Positions 23,434 to 32,314 of a DNA stretch of 64,000 nucleotides are shown piece after piece; the stretch's first letter is position 1, and each line of letters opens with the position of its first letter. Both the position numbers and the translations under genes were made by a program. Source of the stretch: Streptomyces sp. 378 (GTDB lineage Bacteria; Actinomycetota; Actinomycetes; Streptomycetales; Streptomycetaceae). Where the stretch lies: positions 1-64,000 of the forward strand of contig NZ_JASKMS010000019.1 in assembly GCF_030124145.1 (NCBI RefSeq), given 5' to 3'. Below the pieces are notes generated by a model. That model was not told the origin of the DNA and did not search any database. It saw only the letters and a program-made list of their open reading frames with translations.

Positions 23434-25848
23434 ATGGCTTCGACGTCCACACCGCTCACCCTGCCCGTGCTGCCGCTCGACGGAGAGGTCGTGCTGCCCG
23501 GGATGGTGGTCCCGCTGGACCTGAGCGATTCCGAGGTCCGTGCCGCGGTGGAGGCCGCCCAGGCCGCTGCCCGGACAACGCCCGGAAAGCCCCGGATACT
23601 CCTGGTGCCACGCATCGACGGGACATACGCGAACACCGGTGTGCTCGGCACCGTCGAGCAGGTCGGCCGGCTGGCCGACGGCGACCCCGGTGCGCTGATC
23701 CGGGGCCGGGGCCGGGTGCGCATCGGTGCGGGCACGACCGGCCCCGGCGCCGCCCTCTGGGTGGAGGGCACCAGCGTCGACGAGGCCGTGCCGGAGCCGC
23801 TGCCCGGGCAGGTCGCCGACCTGGTCAAGGAATACAAGGCCCTCGCCACCGCCTGGCTGCGCAAGCGCGGCGCCTGGCAGGTCGTCGACCGGGTCCAGGC
23901 CATCGACGACGTCTCGGCGCTCGCCGACAACTCCGGCTACTCGCCGTTCCTGACCACCGACCAGAAGGTCGAGCTGCTGGAGACCGCCGACCCGGTGGCC
24001 CGGCTCAAGCTCGCCACGCAGCAGCTGCGCGACCACCTCGCCGAGCAGGACGTGGCCGAGTCCATCGCCAAGGACGTCCAGGAGGGCGTCGACAAGCAGC
24101 AGCGCGAGTTCCTGCTGCGGCGCCAGCTGGAAGCCGTCCGCAAGGAGTTGCGCGAGCTCAACGGCGAGCAGGAGGGCGAGGAGTCCGACGACTACCGCAC
24201 CCGCGTGGAGGCCGCCGACCTGCCCGGGAAGGTCCGCGAGGCCGCCCTCAAGGAGGTCGACAAGCTGGAGCGGTCCTCCGACCAGTCGCCCGAGGGCTCC
24301 TGGATCCGCACCTGGCTCGACACGGTCCTGGAGATGCCGTGGAACGAGCGCACCGAGGACGCCTACGACATCCGGGGCGCCAAGGCGGTCCTGGACGCCG
24401 AGCACTCCGGGCTGGAGGACGTGAAGGAACGCATCACCGAGTACCTGGCCGTGCGCAAGCGCCGTGACGACCGGGGTCTGGGCGTGGTCGGCGGGCGGCG
24501 CGGCGGTGCCGTGCTCGCGCTCGTCGGACCGCCCGGCGTCGGCAAGACCAGCCTGGGCGAGTCCGTCGCCCACGCCATGGGCCGCAAGTTCGTGCGCGTC
24601 GCCCTCGGCGGCGTCCGAGACGAGGCCGAGATCCGCGGTCACCGGCGTACGTACGTCGGCGCCCTGCCGGGCCGGGTCGTCCGGGCCGTCAAGGAGGCCG
24701 GGTCGATGAACCCGGTCGTGCTGCTCGACGAGATCGACAAGGTGGGCTCCGACTTCCGGGGCGACCCGGCCGCCGCCCTCCTGGAAGTGCTCGACCCCGC
24801 GCAGAACCACACCTTCCGGGACCACTACCTGGAGGTCGAGCTGGACCTGTCGGACGTCGTCTTCCTGGCCACGGCCAACGTCCTGGAGGCGATCCCGGAG
24901 GCCCTGGCCGACCGGATGGAGATCGTCCGTCTGGACGGCTACACCGAGGACGAGAAGGTCGTCATCGCCCGCGATCACCTGCTGCCGCGCCAACTGGAGC
25001 GGGCCGGGCTCGACAGGGACGAGGTGACCATCGACGAGGGCGCGCTGCGCAAGCTCGCCGGTGAGTACACGCGCGAGGCGGGGGTCCGCACCCTGGAGCG
25101 GTCCGTCGCACGGCTGCTGCGCAAGATCGCGGCCCAGCACGAACTGGGCGAGCGGAAGCTGCCGTTCACCGTCCGGGACGAGGATCTGCGCGACCTGATC
25201 GGCCGGCCCCACCACGTGCCCGAGTCCGCCCAGGACCCGGCCGAGCGGCGGACGTCCGTGCCGGGCGTGGCCACCGGGCTCGCGGTGACCGGGGCGGGCG
25301 GTGACGTGCTGTACGTCGAGGCGTCGCTGGCCGATCCGGAGACGGGCGCGGCCGGACTGACCCTGACCGGTCAGCTGGGAGAGGTGATGAAGGAGTCCGC
25401 GCAGATCGCGCTGAGCTTCCTGCGCTCCCACGGCGCCGAGCTCGAACTGCCGGTGGGCGACCTGAAGGACCGGGGCGTGCACATCCACTTCCCGGCGGGC
25501 GCGGTTCCCAAGGACGGCCCGAGCGCCGGCATCACGATGACCACGGCCCTCGCGTCGCTGCTGTCCGGACGACTGGTCCGCACGGACGTGGCGATGACCG
25601 GTGAGGTCTCGCTGACCGGGCGGGTCCTGCCGATCGGCGGTGTGAAGCAGAAGCTGCTCGCGGCGCACCGGGCCGGTGTCACCACGGTGATCATCCCCAA
25701 GCGCAACGAGCCCGACCTGGACGACGTCCCGGCGGAGGTGCTGGACAAGCTCGACGTCCACGCCGTCACCGACGTCCGCCAGGTCCTGGAACTGGCGCTC
25801 GCGCCCGCGACGAGCGAGGCGGCGCCGGAGGTTCCGGTCGCGGCGTGA
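23434..25848 (+). CDS. lon: ATP-dependent Lon protease
   Basis: The 804-residue protease has an N-terminal LON substrate domain (LPVLPLDGEVVLPGMVVPLD), a coiled linker with KQQREFLLRRQLEAVRKELR, and an AAA+ module with Walker A GPPGVGKTS (about 366-374), Walker B VVLLDEIDK and sensor VVFLATAN. The Ser-Lys protease domain has catalytic Ser697 in KDGPSAGIT and Lys738 in GGVKQKLLAA. It degrades misfolded and regulatory proteins in the cytoplasm. ATG at 23434 follows AAGGGGAG; a TTG seven codons earlier is less likely. The HAIR box upstream predicts heat-shock repression by HspR. Confidence 0.98.
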   Translation: MASTSTPLTLPVLPLDGEVVLPGMVVPLDLSDSEVRAAVEAAQAAARTTPGKPRILLVPRIDGTYANTGVLGTVEQVGRLADGDPGALIRGRGRVRIGAGTTGPGAALWVEGTSVDEAVPEPLPGQVADLVKEYKALATAWLRKRGAWQVVDRVQAIDDVSALADNSGYSPFLTTDQKVELLETADPVARLKLATQQLRDHLAEQDVAESIAKDVQEGVDKQQREFLLRRQLEAVRKELRELNGEQEGEESDDYRTRVEAADLPGKVREAALKEVDKLERSSDQSPEGSWIRTWLDTVLEMPWNERTEDAYDIRGAKAVLDAEHSGLEDVKERITEYLAVRKRRDDRGLGVVGGRRGGAVLALVGPPGVGKTSLGESVAHAMGRKFVRVALGGVRDEAEIRGHRRTYVGALPGRVVRAVKEAGSMNPVVLLDEIDKVGSDFRGDPAAALLEVLDPAQNHTFRDHYLEVELDLSDVVFLATANVLEAIPEALADRMEIVRLDGYTEDEKVVIARDHLLPRQLERAGLDRDEVTIDEGALRKLAGEYTREAGVRTLERSVARLLRKIAAQHELGERKLPFTVRDEDLRDLIGRPHHVPESAQDPAERRTSVPGVATGLAVTGAGGDVLYVEASLADPETGAAGLTLTGQLGEVMKESAQIALSFLRSHGAELELPVGDLKDRGVHIHFPAGAVPKDGPSAGITMTTALASLLSGRLVRTDVAMTGEVSLTGRVLPIGGVKQKLLAAHRAGVTTVIIPKRNEPDLDDVPAEVLDKLDVHAVTDVRQVLELALAPATSEAAPEVPVAA

Positions 25849-25868
25849 CGGGCGTGGCCGGATAGAGG

Positions 25869-25902
25869 AAGGCCCGGGTTCCCGTGAGGGAGCCCGGGCC
25901 TT
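25869..25902 (+). terminator. Terminator of lon
   Basis: GGCCCGGGTTCCC (25871-25883) pairs with GGGAGCCCGGGCC (25888-25900) around GTGA with one G-U pair, flanked by AA and TT. Confidence 0.85.
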
Positions 25903-26038
25903 CACGATGGGGTGGCCGTGTGGACAGAAGCGCCCTGACCTGCGGAATACTTGCCGAACTGCGGTGATCACGGCAGATGGCGGAAAATTCCATTACCGGC
26001 ATTCTCACGGCCGGGCGACGACCGAGGCAGGGGCTGAC

Positions 26039-26530
26039 GTGCACGAGGGCGGCAACGACGACGGACACCGCGACGCCGGTGTGGCCGGAACCGGTGTGGA
26101 TCAGCCCGCCTTCCTGGCGCTGGAGCGCGAGCTGACCGTGCTGCTGCGGCGCGCCCGGGCCAGCCAGGGCGAAATGGCCCGCGAGGTCCACCCCGACCTG
26201 GAGTCGTCCGCCTACGGTCTGCTGGTCCGGCTGGACGAGTGCGGACAGCAGCGGGCCACCGAGCTCGCCGCCTACATCGGGGTCGGCAAGGCGACGATGT
26301 CCCGCCAGCTGCGCGCCCTGGAGGACCTGGGACTGGTCGCGCGCGAGCCCGATCCCGCCGACGGACGCGCCTGGCTCGTCGCCCTCACCCAGGAGGGCCA
26401 CGACCGCGTCCGCCGGGTCCGGGAGGCCCGCCGCGCCCGCTACGCCGGCCGCCTGGCCGACTGGGACTCCCGCGAGGTCACCGAACTGGCCCGACTGCTG
26501 CACCAGCTCAACCGCGGTATGGAGAAGTAG
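26039..26530 (+). CDS. MarR family transcriptional regulator
   Basis: The 163-residue regulator has the MarR winged helix: SSAYGLLVRLDECGQQRATELA, then IGVGKATMSRQLRALEDLGL and VAREPDPADGRAWLVALTQEG (wing). Helices at both ends serve dimerisation. GTG at 26039 is chosen because the preceding in-frame sequence is not MarR-like. MarR proteins usually respond to small phenolic or oxidative signals; nothing next to it identifies the target. It is convergent with the PP2C-like gene, 23 nt away. Confidence 0.9.
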   Translation: MHEGGNDDGHRDAGVAGTGVDQPAFLALERELTVLLRRARASQGEMAREVHPDLESSAYGLLVRLDECGQQRATELAAYIGVGKATMSRQLRALEDLGLVAREPDPADGRAWLVALTQEGHDRVRRVREARRARYAGRLADWDSREVTELARLLHQLNRGMEK

Positions 26531-26553
26531 ACCGGACACTCCGCGGAACCCGA

Positions 26554-27339
26554 CTAGAACTCGACGAACACCACGGTCGCGTCGTCGTGCCTCTTGCCCC
26601 TGCCCGGGGAGGTCGCGACGACGTCCGACCGCTCCAGTATCCGGACCCGGTCCAGCAGTGCCTGCGGGCCCTCCTTGCGGACGACGTGCAAGCAGTCCGC
26701 CCAGTCGCCCTCCTCGAACCGCTCCATCCAGCGGGTGGCACCGTCCGTCAGCGCGGCCAGGGCGCGCACCTCGCTGCGGGGCAGGGTGCCGGTCACCGCT
26801 CGGCGGGCCACCGAAGGGTCCGCGGCCGCCGTGAAGAAGCCGCCCTCCCTGTTGCGGAGCGTGGAGTCCACCAGCGCGTCCGTCGCCAGCGCCGAGCGGG
26901 GGAGCAGGGCCAGCCGGTCGTCGAGGACGGGCGTCACCCCACCGTCCGGGGACTCCAGGAGAAGGGCCGAGTCCGACAGGACCAGGTACTCCACCGTGTC
27001 CGGATTCCAGCGGGCCGCCACGACCGTGGCCTGAGGCGTCCGGGGGTGAGAAAGGTCACAGGTTGCGGCGTGTGCCTCGGAGGTACGCGCGATGGCGCGG
27101 GACAAGGCGTCGACCAGGGGAACATCCGGGAGTGAAACGGTCAGTTCGGTCAGTGCCCCACCGAGGCGCGCGGTGAACCAGGGGACGGAATGCAGACAAC
27201 CCGTCCCGGCCCTCGGTGGCGTGACCCCGTCCAGGACGACGACCGAACCGCCCTGTCCCGAGGCCGGTAGTCCGACACTGGCGAAGTCCTCGTTGGGGCG
27301 GTCGGCGTCTCCCGGCTCCGAGGCGAGTTCAGTTCGCAT
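26554..27339 (-). CDS. PP2C-like Ser/Thr phosphatase domain protein
   Basis: The 261-residue protein has the metal-binding pattern of PPM/PP2C phosphatases: RPNEDFASVGLP, SVVVLDGV (Asp-Gly), ALAALTDGATRW and KRHDDATVVFVEF. It lacks membrane segments and a sensor domain. Actinomycete proteins of this shape are listed as protein phosphatase 2C family. Its targets are unknown. It is divergent from the conservon, with a shared 356-nt control region. Confidence 0.8.
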   Translation of the reverse strand: MRTELASEPGDADRPNEDFASVGLPASGQGGSVVVLDGVTPPRAGTGCLHSVPWFTARLGGALTELTVSLPDVPLVDALSRAIARTSEAHAATCDLSHPRTPQATVVAARWNPDTVEYLVLSDSALLLESPDGGVTPVLDDRLALLPRSALATDALVDSTLRNREGGFFTAAADPSVARRAVTGTLPRSEVRALAALTDGATRWMERFEEGDWADCLHVVRKEGPQALLDRVRILERSDVVATSPGRGKRHDDATVVFVEF

Positions 27340-27695
27340 CCGGCCAGTCTGCACGAGCCCTTCACACGGCCCGCAAAGGGTCCGCAAGGGGCGCGAGACC
27401 GACGCGGCCACGCAGGTCAGACGCCGGGTTTGGGCTGGAATGATTTGTTCCGGGAAGGCGTGGTGGCGAATACTGCCACCGGCCGTCCCCGTCGTCCAAC
27501 CGGCGTGCCGCGCACGTCCGCTGCGAAAGCCTGCGGAACTTGCCCCTCAACTCCCGTCCGAGGTTCACTCCTTCGGGTGGCGGGTCAGGTGATGCGCGTG
27601 CGCTGCCCACCGGCGCTGGGAGGGTCGGGAAGTGTACCGGGAGTACGCGCCAGTTGACGGAGCGTCACCCGGGCCCAAGGGTTCACGAGTCAGGA
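27340..27695. promoter_or_regulatory. Divergent control region, PP2C-like gene / conservon
   Basis: 356 nt between divergent starts. No gene is credible in it. The in-frame extension upstream of cvnA (27540-27695) is Pro/Arg-rich and lacks a ribosome site. I see no clear palindrome. Confidence 0.4.
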
Positions 27696-30600
27696 ATGCG
27701 AGCACCGGTGCAGAAGACGCGGCCTCGTCGCACAGGCAAGCAGACGGCCCCTGTTCAGGGCGCTGAGCCGACCACCCCCACCGGCAAGGGCCGCCCCACC
27801 CACGTACGCAACCGGCTGATCGTCGCCGTGGCCGTGGTCGCCGCGGCCATCGCCGCCGCCGGCACCCCGTCCGTCCTCGCCGCCTCCGGGCAACTCCACG
27901 ACTCCCAGGAACTGGTGACGCTCGCGGAGCAGACCCAGGACGCGCTGACCCTCGCGCACTCCCTCGCCGACGAGCGGGACGACGTCACCTCCTACATCGC
28001 GGCCGGGCGCCCCAAGACCAAGGCGCCCTCCGAGCAGCGCAGCGCCCGAGTGGACCGGCAGGTCGAGGAACTGCGGTCCGACACCGACACCCCGGCCTCG
28101 CTCCGCTCGGACCTCGACGCCATAGCGGCCGTGCGCAGGGCGGCGCTCACCGGCAAGAGCAGCGCCCTCGAAGCGCACCAGGCGTACTCCACCACCATCA
28201 CCGAACTCCACCGCCTCGCCGAGCAGCTGGCGCAGCAGACGCCGCCGCGCGCGGGTGACGGCGGTTACGCCCTGGCCGAGCTCGATTCCGCCGTCCAGCA
28301 GGCCGCCGCGGCCCGCGGGCTGCTGCTCGCCGCGCTCAGCGTGCCGAGCAGCACCCAGACGGTCATCGACCCTCTCACCGGCCTGCCGACCGAGACCAGC
28401 ACCTCCTCGGACGCCGACACCCGACGGCGCGACCTGCTGAGTGCCGCCGCCCAGCAGGCCCGGCTGCGCTCCGACGCGGCCCTGGCCGACTTCCGCGGCA
28501 CCGCCCCCGAGCAGGCCCGCGCCTCCTTCGACTCCACGGTCACCGGCACCGAGGTCAACTCCGCCGACAAGTACCTCGCCGCCCTGACCGACCAGCCGAC
28601 GCTCTCCCGCAGCGATCTCGCCACCAGCACCAAGCAGCTCGACGCGGCCCTGTCCGCCCGTGTGGATCTGATGCGCGGCGTGGAGTCGGCCCTCTACGAC
28701 CGGCGTACCAAGGACCTGGAGGCGCTGCGCGACGACGACGTCACCGCGCTGGAGATCCGCATCGCCGTCCTCGGCGCACTCATGCTGCTCGCCGTCGGTG
28801 TCGCCACGGGCATGGCGCGCAGCCTCACCCGTCCCCTCGCGGTCCTGCGCCTGGGGTCCAAGCGCCTCGCCGAGGCCGACGACCCGGCGGCCGAGGAGCC
28901 GGTGAAGTTCACCGGCCGCAACGACGAGTTCGCCCAGGTCGTCCGCTCCGTCAACGCCCTGCACGCGCACGCGGCCGCCCTCACCGAGCGCATCACCACG
29001 CTGGAGTCCGACCGCAAGCACCTCGTCGGCCAGCGCCAGAAGATGGCCGACGCACGCGAGGAACTGCGCGGCGAACTCGCCGAGTCCGCCGCTCAGCTGG
29101 AGCGGCTGCGCACGGCGATCGGCGGGACGTTCGTCAACCTCGCGCTGCGCACCCTCGGCCTGGTCGAACGGCAACTGGCCGTGATCGAGAACCTGGAGGA
29201 ACGCGAGCAGGACCCGGACCGGCTCGCCACGCTGTTCAAGCTCGACCACTTCGCGACGGTCATGCGCCGGCACAGCGAGAACCTCCTGGTCCTCGCCGGC
29301 ACCGAGCACGTCCAGCACGCCGCCGGGCCGGTGCCGCTGGTGGACGTCGTACGTGCCGCGGTGAGCGAGATCGAGCGGTACGAGCGGGTCGGGATCGCCG
29401 CGCTGCCACCGCACGCGCACATCGCCGGGTTCGCCGCCGACGACCTCTCCCACCTGCTGGCCGAACTCATGGAGAACGCCACCTCGTTCTCCCCGCCCGA
29501 CCTGCCCGTCGAGATCTCCGGCTGGCTGCTGGAGAACGGCGAGGTCATGCTCTCCGTCCAGGACGAGGGCATCGGTATGACCGAGGAACGGCTGCAGCGC
29601 CTCAACTCCCGCCTCACCGACTTCGACCCCGAGGCGCCGTACGACCAGGAGGGCGAGGACGGTCTGGGCCTCGGCCTGTACGTCGTGGCCCGGCTCGCCC
29701 ACCGCCACGGCGTGCGCGTCCAGCTGCGCGAGCAGAAGCAGGGCGGTGTCGCGGCGGTCGTCGTCCTGCCCCGCACGCTCCTCGCCGCCGCCCCGCCCGT
29801 GTCCGTGCCGACCTCCGGCACCCCGGCCGGCGCGACCCACTCCTTCTCCTTCCCGGGTGCCGACGCCGAGGCCAACTCCAACGTGCTGCCCGGCCGCACG
29901 GCCGGTGACGACCCGTTGGTCGCCCTGGCGGAGAAGGCGGTGCAGCGGGACGAGACCACGGAGAGCACCGGTGCCGCCCAGCACCCGGAACCGGCAGGGG
30001 AGCCGGAACCAGCAGCAGGGGAGCGGGAACCGGCCGAGGCGGCTAAACCGGCCGAGGCGGCCGTACCGGCGGCCCAGGCCGAGTCGCGAGCACCCGCGGA
30101 ACGGGCGGCTCCCGCGGAACGGGCGGCTCCCGCGGAACGGGCGGCTCCCGCGGGACCGGCGGCTCCCGCGGGACCGGCGGCACCCACCGAACCGGCGGCA
30201 CCCACCGAACCGGTGCCCGCCGAACCCGCCGCAGACGCCGAACCGGCCGGAAGCGCGGCACCCGTGGAGTCCCCCGCGGAAACCACGATGGAACTGCTCA
30301 TCCCGGCGCAGCAGGGGGCGCCGGACCCGGACCGGGGCGAGACGGCGGCAGCCGAGGGCGGGACCGGCCCTCGGAGCCCGCTCGCACCCGAGGACGCACC
30401 CCGCACGGGCGATGCGGACGCGGACGAGAGCCCGGAGCACGAACGCGCTCCCGACGAGGAGGAGGACCGCGTCACCGACAAGGGCCTCCCCAAGCGCACT
30501 CCGAAGATCACCGCATCGACCACCGCCCCGCGCCAGCGCAGCGGCTCCGTCGACGCCGATGCCCTGCGCCGCCGTCTCGGCGGCTTCCGCCAGGGGGCGC

Positions 30601-30734
30601 AGGCCGGCTACCGCGACGTGGAGGCGGAGATCGCCGAGAGGACGGCCTCGCACCAGCGGCCGGCCACCGGCACCGCAGGACCAGCTGAATCCGAAGAAGC
30701 CACGGGGGGCACAGTCGAGGAGGCAAGCAGTTGA
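27696..30734 (+). CDS. cvnA: Conservon sensor kinase-like protein CvnA
   Basis: The 1012-residue membrane protein has a first membrane segment near 39-60 (LIVAVAVVAAAIAAAGTP), then an extracytoplasmic nitrate/nitrite-sensor-like helical domain. A second segment lies near 350-370 (IRIAVLGALMLLAVGVATGM), then HAMP and a coiled region. The HATPase domain carries LLAELMENATSFSPPDLPVE, DEGIGMTEERL and GLGLGLYVVARLA. A classic phospho-His box is not evident, as in other conservon kinases. Residues 740-960 are disordered Ala/Pro/Glu repeats. The start may be ATG 27696 or GTG 27708. It heads the cvnABCD operon, which is proposed to form a G-protein-coupled-like membrane complex. Confidence 0.92.
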   Translation: MRAPVQKTRPRRTGKQTAPVQGAEPTTPTGKGRPTHVRNRLIVAVAVVAAAIAAAGTPSVLAASGQLHDSQELVTLAEQTQDALTLAHSLADERDDVTSYIAAGRPKTKAPSEQRSARVDRQVEELRSDTDTPASLRSDLDAIAAVRRAALTGKSSALEAHQAYSTTITELHRLAEQLAQQTPPRAGDGGYALAELDSAVQQAAAARGLLLAALSVPSSTQTVIDPLTGLPTETSTSSDADTRRRDLLSAAAQQARLRSDAALADFRGTAPEQARASFDSTVTGTEVNSADKYLAALTDQPTLSRSDLATSTKQLDAALSARVDLMRGVESALYDRRTKDLEALRDDDVTALEIRIAVLGALMLLAVGVATGMARSLTRPLAVLRLGSKRLAEADDPAAEEPVKFTGRNDEFAQVVRSVNALHAHAAALTERITTLESDRKHLVGQRQKMADAREELRGELAESAAQLERLRTAIGGTFVNLALRTLGLVERQLAVIENLEEREQDPDRLATLFKLDHFATVMRRHSENLLVLAGTEHVQHAAGPVPLVDVVRAAVSEIERYERVGIAALPPHAHIAGFAADDLSHLLAELMENATSFSPPDLPVEISGWLLENGEVMLSVQDEGIGMTEERLQRLNSRLTDFDPEAPYDQEGEDGLGLGLYVVARLAHRHGVRVQLREQKQGGVAAVVVLPRTLLAAAPPVSVPTSGTPAGATHSFSFPGADAEANSNVLPGRTAGDDPLVALAEKAVQRDETTESTGAAQHPEPAGEPEPAAGEREPAEAAKPAEAAVPAAQAESRAPAERAAPAERAAPAERAAPAGPAAPAGPAAPTEPAAPTEPVPAEPAADAEPAGSAAPVESPAETTMELLIPAQQGAPDPDRGETAAAEGGTGPRSPLAPEDAPRTGDADADESPEHERAPDEEEDRVTDKGLPKRTPKITASTTAPRQRSGSVDADALRRRLGGFRQGAQAGYRDVEAEIAERTASHQRPATGTAGPAESEEATGGTVEEASS
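30090..30210. repeat. In-frame 18-bp tandem repeats in cvnA
   Basis: Copies of GCGGCTCCCGCGGAACGG and variants (..GGACCG, CCCACCGAACCG) encode ERAAPA, GPAAPA and TEPAAP units in the disordered C-terminal tail of CvnA. In-frame repeats of this kind can vary in number between strains. Confidence 0.75.
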
Positions 30735-31255
30735 CCGCTCCCAGTACCTTCGGACTGATCGGACTGAGCAGTGAGGCCCGCAACCTGCACTGGCTGCTGA
30801 CCAATCTGGTCGAGGAGGTGCCCGGCATCCTCTCCGTCGCTGTCGTCTCGTCCGACGGACTGCTCCTGCTCTCCTCCGACGACAGCCGCAACAAGGAGGC
30901 GAGGGAGGCCCTGCACGCCGCCGGGACCCGGCGCACCGGGCCGCGCGGCTCCGCCGCCGACCTGGCCACCATCGTCTCCGGCATCGGCAGCCTGACCATC
31001 GGCGCCGCGAAGCTGATGGACTTCGGCGGGGTCAAGCACACGATGATCGCGATGGACGAGGGCAGCCTGTTCGTGATGTCGATCAGCGACGGCTCGCTGC
31101 TCGGCGTCCACGGCTCCGCGGCCTGCGACATGAGCGTCGTGGCGTATCACATGGCCCTGTTCGTCGGCCGGGCCGGCCATGTGCTGACGCCCGAACTCCG
31201 CAGCGAGCTCCGTAAATCCCTGGAGGATTCCCAGACGACGGGGAGTGCCCGATGA
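30731..31255 (+). CDS. cvnB: Conservon Roadblock/LC7 protein CvnB
   Basis: The 174-residue protein has a Roadblock/LC7 fold: LHWLLTNLVEEVPGILSVAV followed by VSSDGLLLLSSD, then GAAKLMDFGGVKHTMIAMD and LFVMSISDGSLLGV. In conservons this protein pairs with the CvnD GTPase, like GTPase-activating MglB. The start is TTG, overlapping the cvnA stop by 4 nt, so translation is coupled. Confidence 0.93.
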   Translation: MTAPSTFGLIGLSSEARNLHWLLTNLVEEVPGILSVAVVSSDGLLLLSSDDSRNKEAREALHAAGTRRTGPRGSAADLATIVSGIGSLTIGAAKLMDFGGVKHTMIAMDEGSLFVMSISDGSLLGVHGSAACDMSVVAYHMALFVGRAGHVLTPELRSELRKSLEDSQTTGSAR

Positions 31256-31674
31256 GCAGTACGCCCAAGCACCACCTCCCGGTCCGCGGCGGCGACCGCA
31301 AACCCGCCCGGGTCCGCCCCTACTCGCTCACCGGCGGCCGCACCCGCTTCGGCCACGTCCTCCTCGTGGAGACGTTCGTGGCGAGCACGGCCGCGCTCGA
31401 CGCTCCCGAGGAGCGCAAGGAACTGACGAACGGCAACCTCTCCACCCGCGTCATGCCGGAGCTGCGGGCCATCGTCGAACTGTGCCGCCGGATGCGTACG
31501 GTGGCCGAGATCGCCGCGCTGCTGAAGATGCCGCTCGGCGTGGTCCGCGTGCTCCTGAGCGACCTCGCGGACCAGGGAAAGATCCGTGTGTACGGAACGG
31601 GCACCGGCCATGGCACGGGCCGCCCGGACCGCGCTCTGCTGGAAAGGGTGCTGAGTGGACTCCGTCGTCTCTGA
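31252..31674 (+). CDS. cvnC: Conservon DUF742 protein CvnC
   Basis: The 140-residue protein belongs to DUF742: VRPYSLTGGRTRFG at the N-terminus, then a winged-helix-like region with LSTRVMPELRAIVELCRRMR, TVAEIAALLKMPLGVVRVLL and SDLADQGKIRVYG. It has an HTH look but its role in conservons is unsettled. ATG overlaps the cvnB stop by 4 nt. Confidence 0.92.
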   Translation: MSSTPKHHLPVRGGDRKPARVRPYSLTGGRTRFGHVLLVETFVASTAALDAPEERKELTNGNLSTRVMPELRAIVELCRRMRTVAEIAALLKMPLGVVRVLLSDLADQGKIRVYGTGTGHGTGRPDRALLERVLSGLRRL

Positions 31675-32302
31675 CGCCGCTCACGGCGTATCTGGTTCAT
31701 CCCCGTTCGTCCAGCCCGGCGAGAGCATGCACGCCTGGGAGACGGACCGCACCCGTGCCCCGATCGCCACGAAGATCGTGGTGGCGGGCGGCTTCGGCGT
31801 CGGCAAGACCACCCTGGTCACCGCCGTCTCGGAGATCACGCCCCTGCAGACCGAGGCGCTGATGACCGAGGCGAGCGAGGCGACCGACGACCTCACCGCC
31901 ACGCCCGGCAAGACCACCACCACCGTCGCCATGGACTTCGGGCGCCTCACGCTCGACGACGACCTGGTGCTCTACCTGTTCGGCACCCCGGGCCAGCAGC
32001 GGTTCTGGTTCATGTGGGACGACATCGTGCGCGGCGCGATCGGCGCCGTCGTCCTGGCCGACACCCGCCGTCTGAAGGACTGCTTCCCGGTCCTGGACTA
32101 CTTCGAGAGCTCCGGGCTGCCGTACGTGGTCGCGGTCAACCACTTCGACGGCAGCGAGCTGTTCGAGCCGGAGGATGTGCGGGAGGCCCTGACCATCCCG
32201 CGACACATACCTGTCATGATCATGGACGCGCGTCGCCGGATCTCCGTGATCGAGACCCTCCTGGCCCTCGTGGGCCACGCGCTCGACGAAACCCCCGAGT
32301 AG
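31655..32302 (+). CDS. cvnD: Conservon small GTPase CvnD
   Basis: The 215-residue Ras-like GTPase carries P-loop GGFGVGKTTLV near 47-57, switch II LFGTPGQQRFW and the nucleotide-base loop VNHFDGS (NxxD-like). GTG start overlaps cvnC by 20 nt. It is expected to switch at the membrane with CvnA-C. Conservons in Streptomyces affect development and secondary metabolism, and many include a downstream redox enzyme. Confidence 0.93.
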   Translation: MDSVVSDAAHGVSGSSPFVQPGESMHAWETDRTRAPIATKIVVAGGFGVGKTTLVTAVSEITPLQTEALMTEASEATDDLTATPGKTTTTVAMDFGRLTLDDDLVLYLFGTPGQQRFWFMWDDIVRGAIGAVVLADTRRLKDCFPVLDYFESSGLPYVVAVNHFDGSELFEPEDVREALTIPRHIPVMIMDARRRISVIETLLALVGHALDETPE

Positions 32303-32314
32303 AGGACAGCCCGC

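Noticed and set aside
23335..25971. Long minus-strand open frame opposite lon
   Set aside because: Antisense shadow of Lon. The plus strand has all Lon motifs in frame.
27690..30653. Long minus-strand open frame opposite cvnA
   Set aside because: Gly/Arg-rich shadow of the GC-rich kinase gene; no domain sense.
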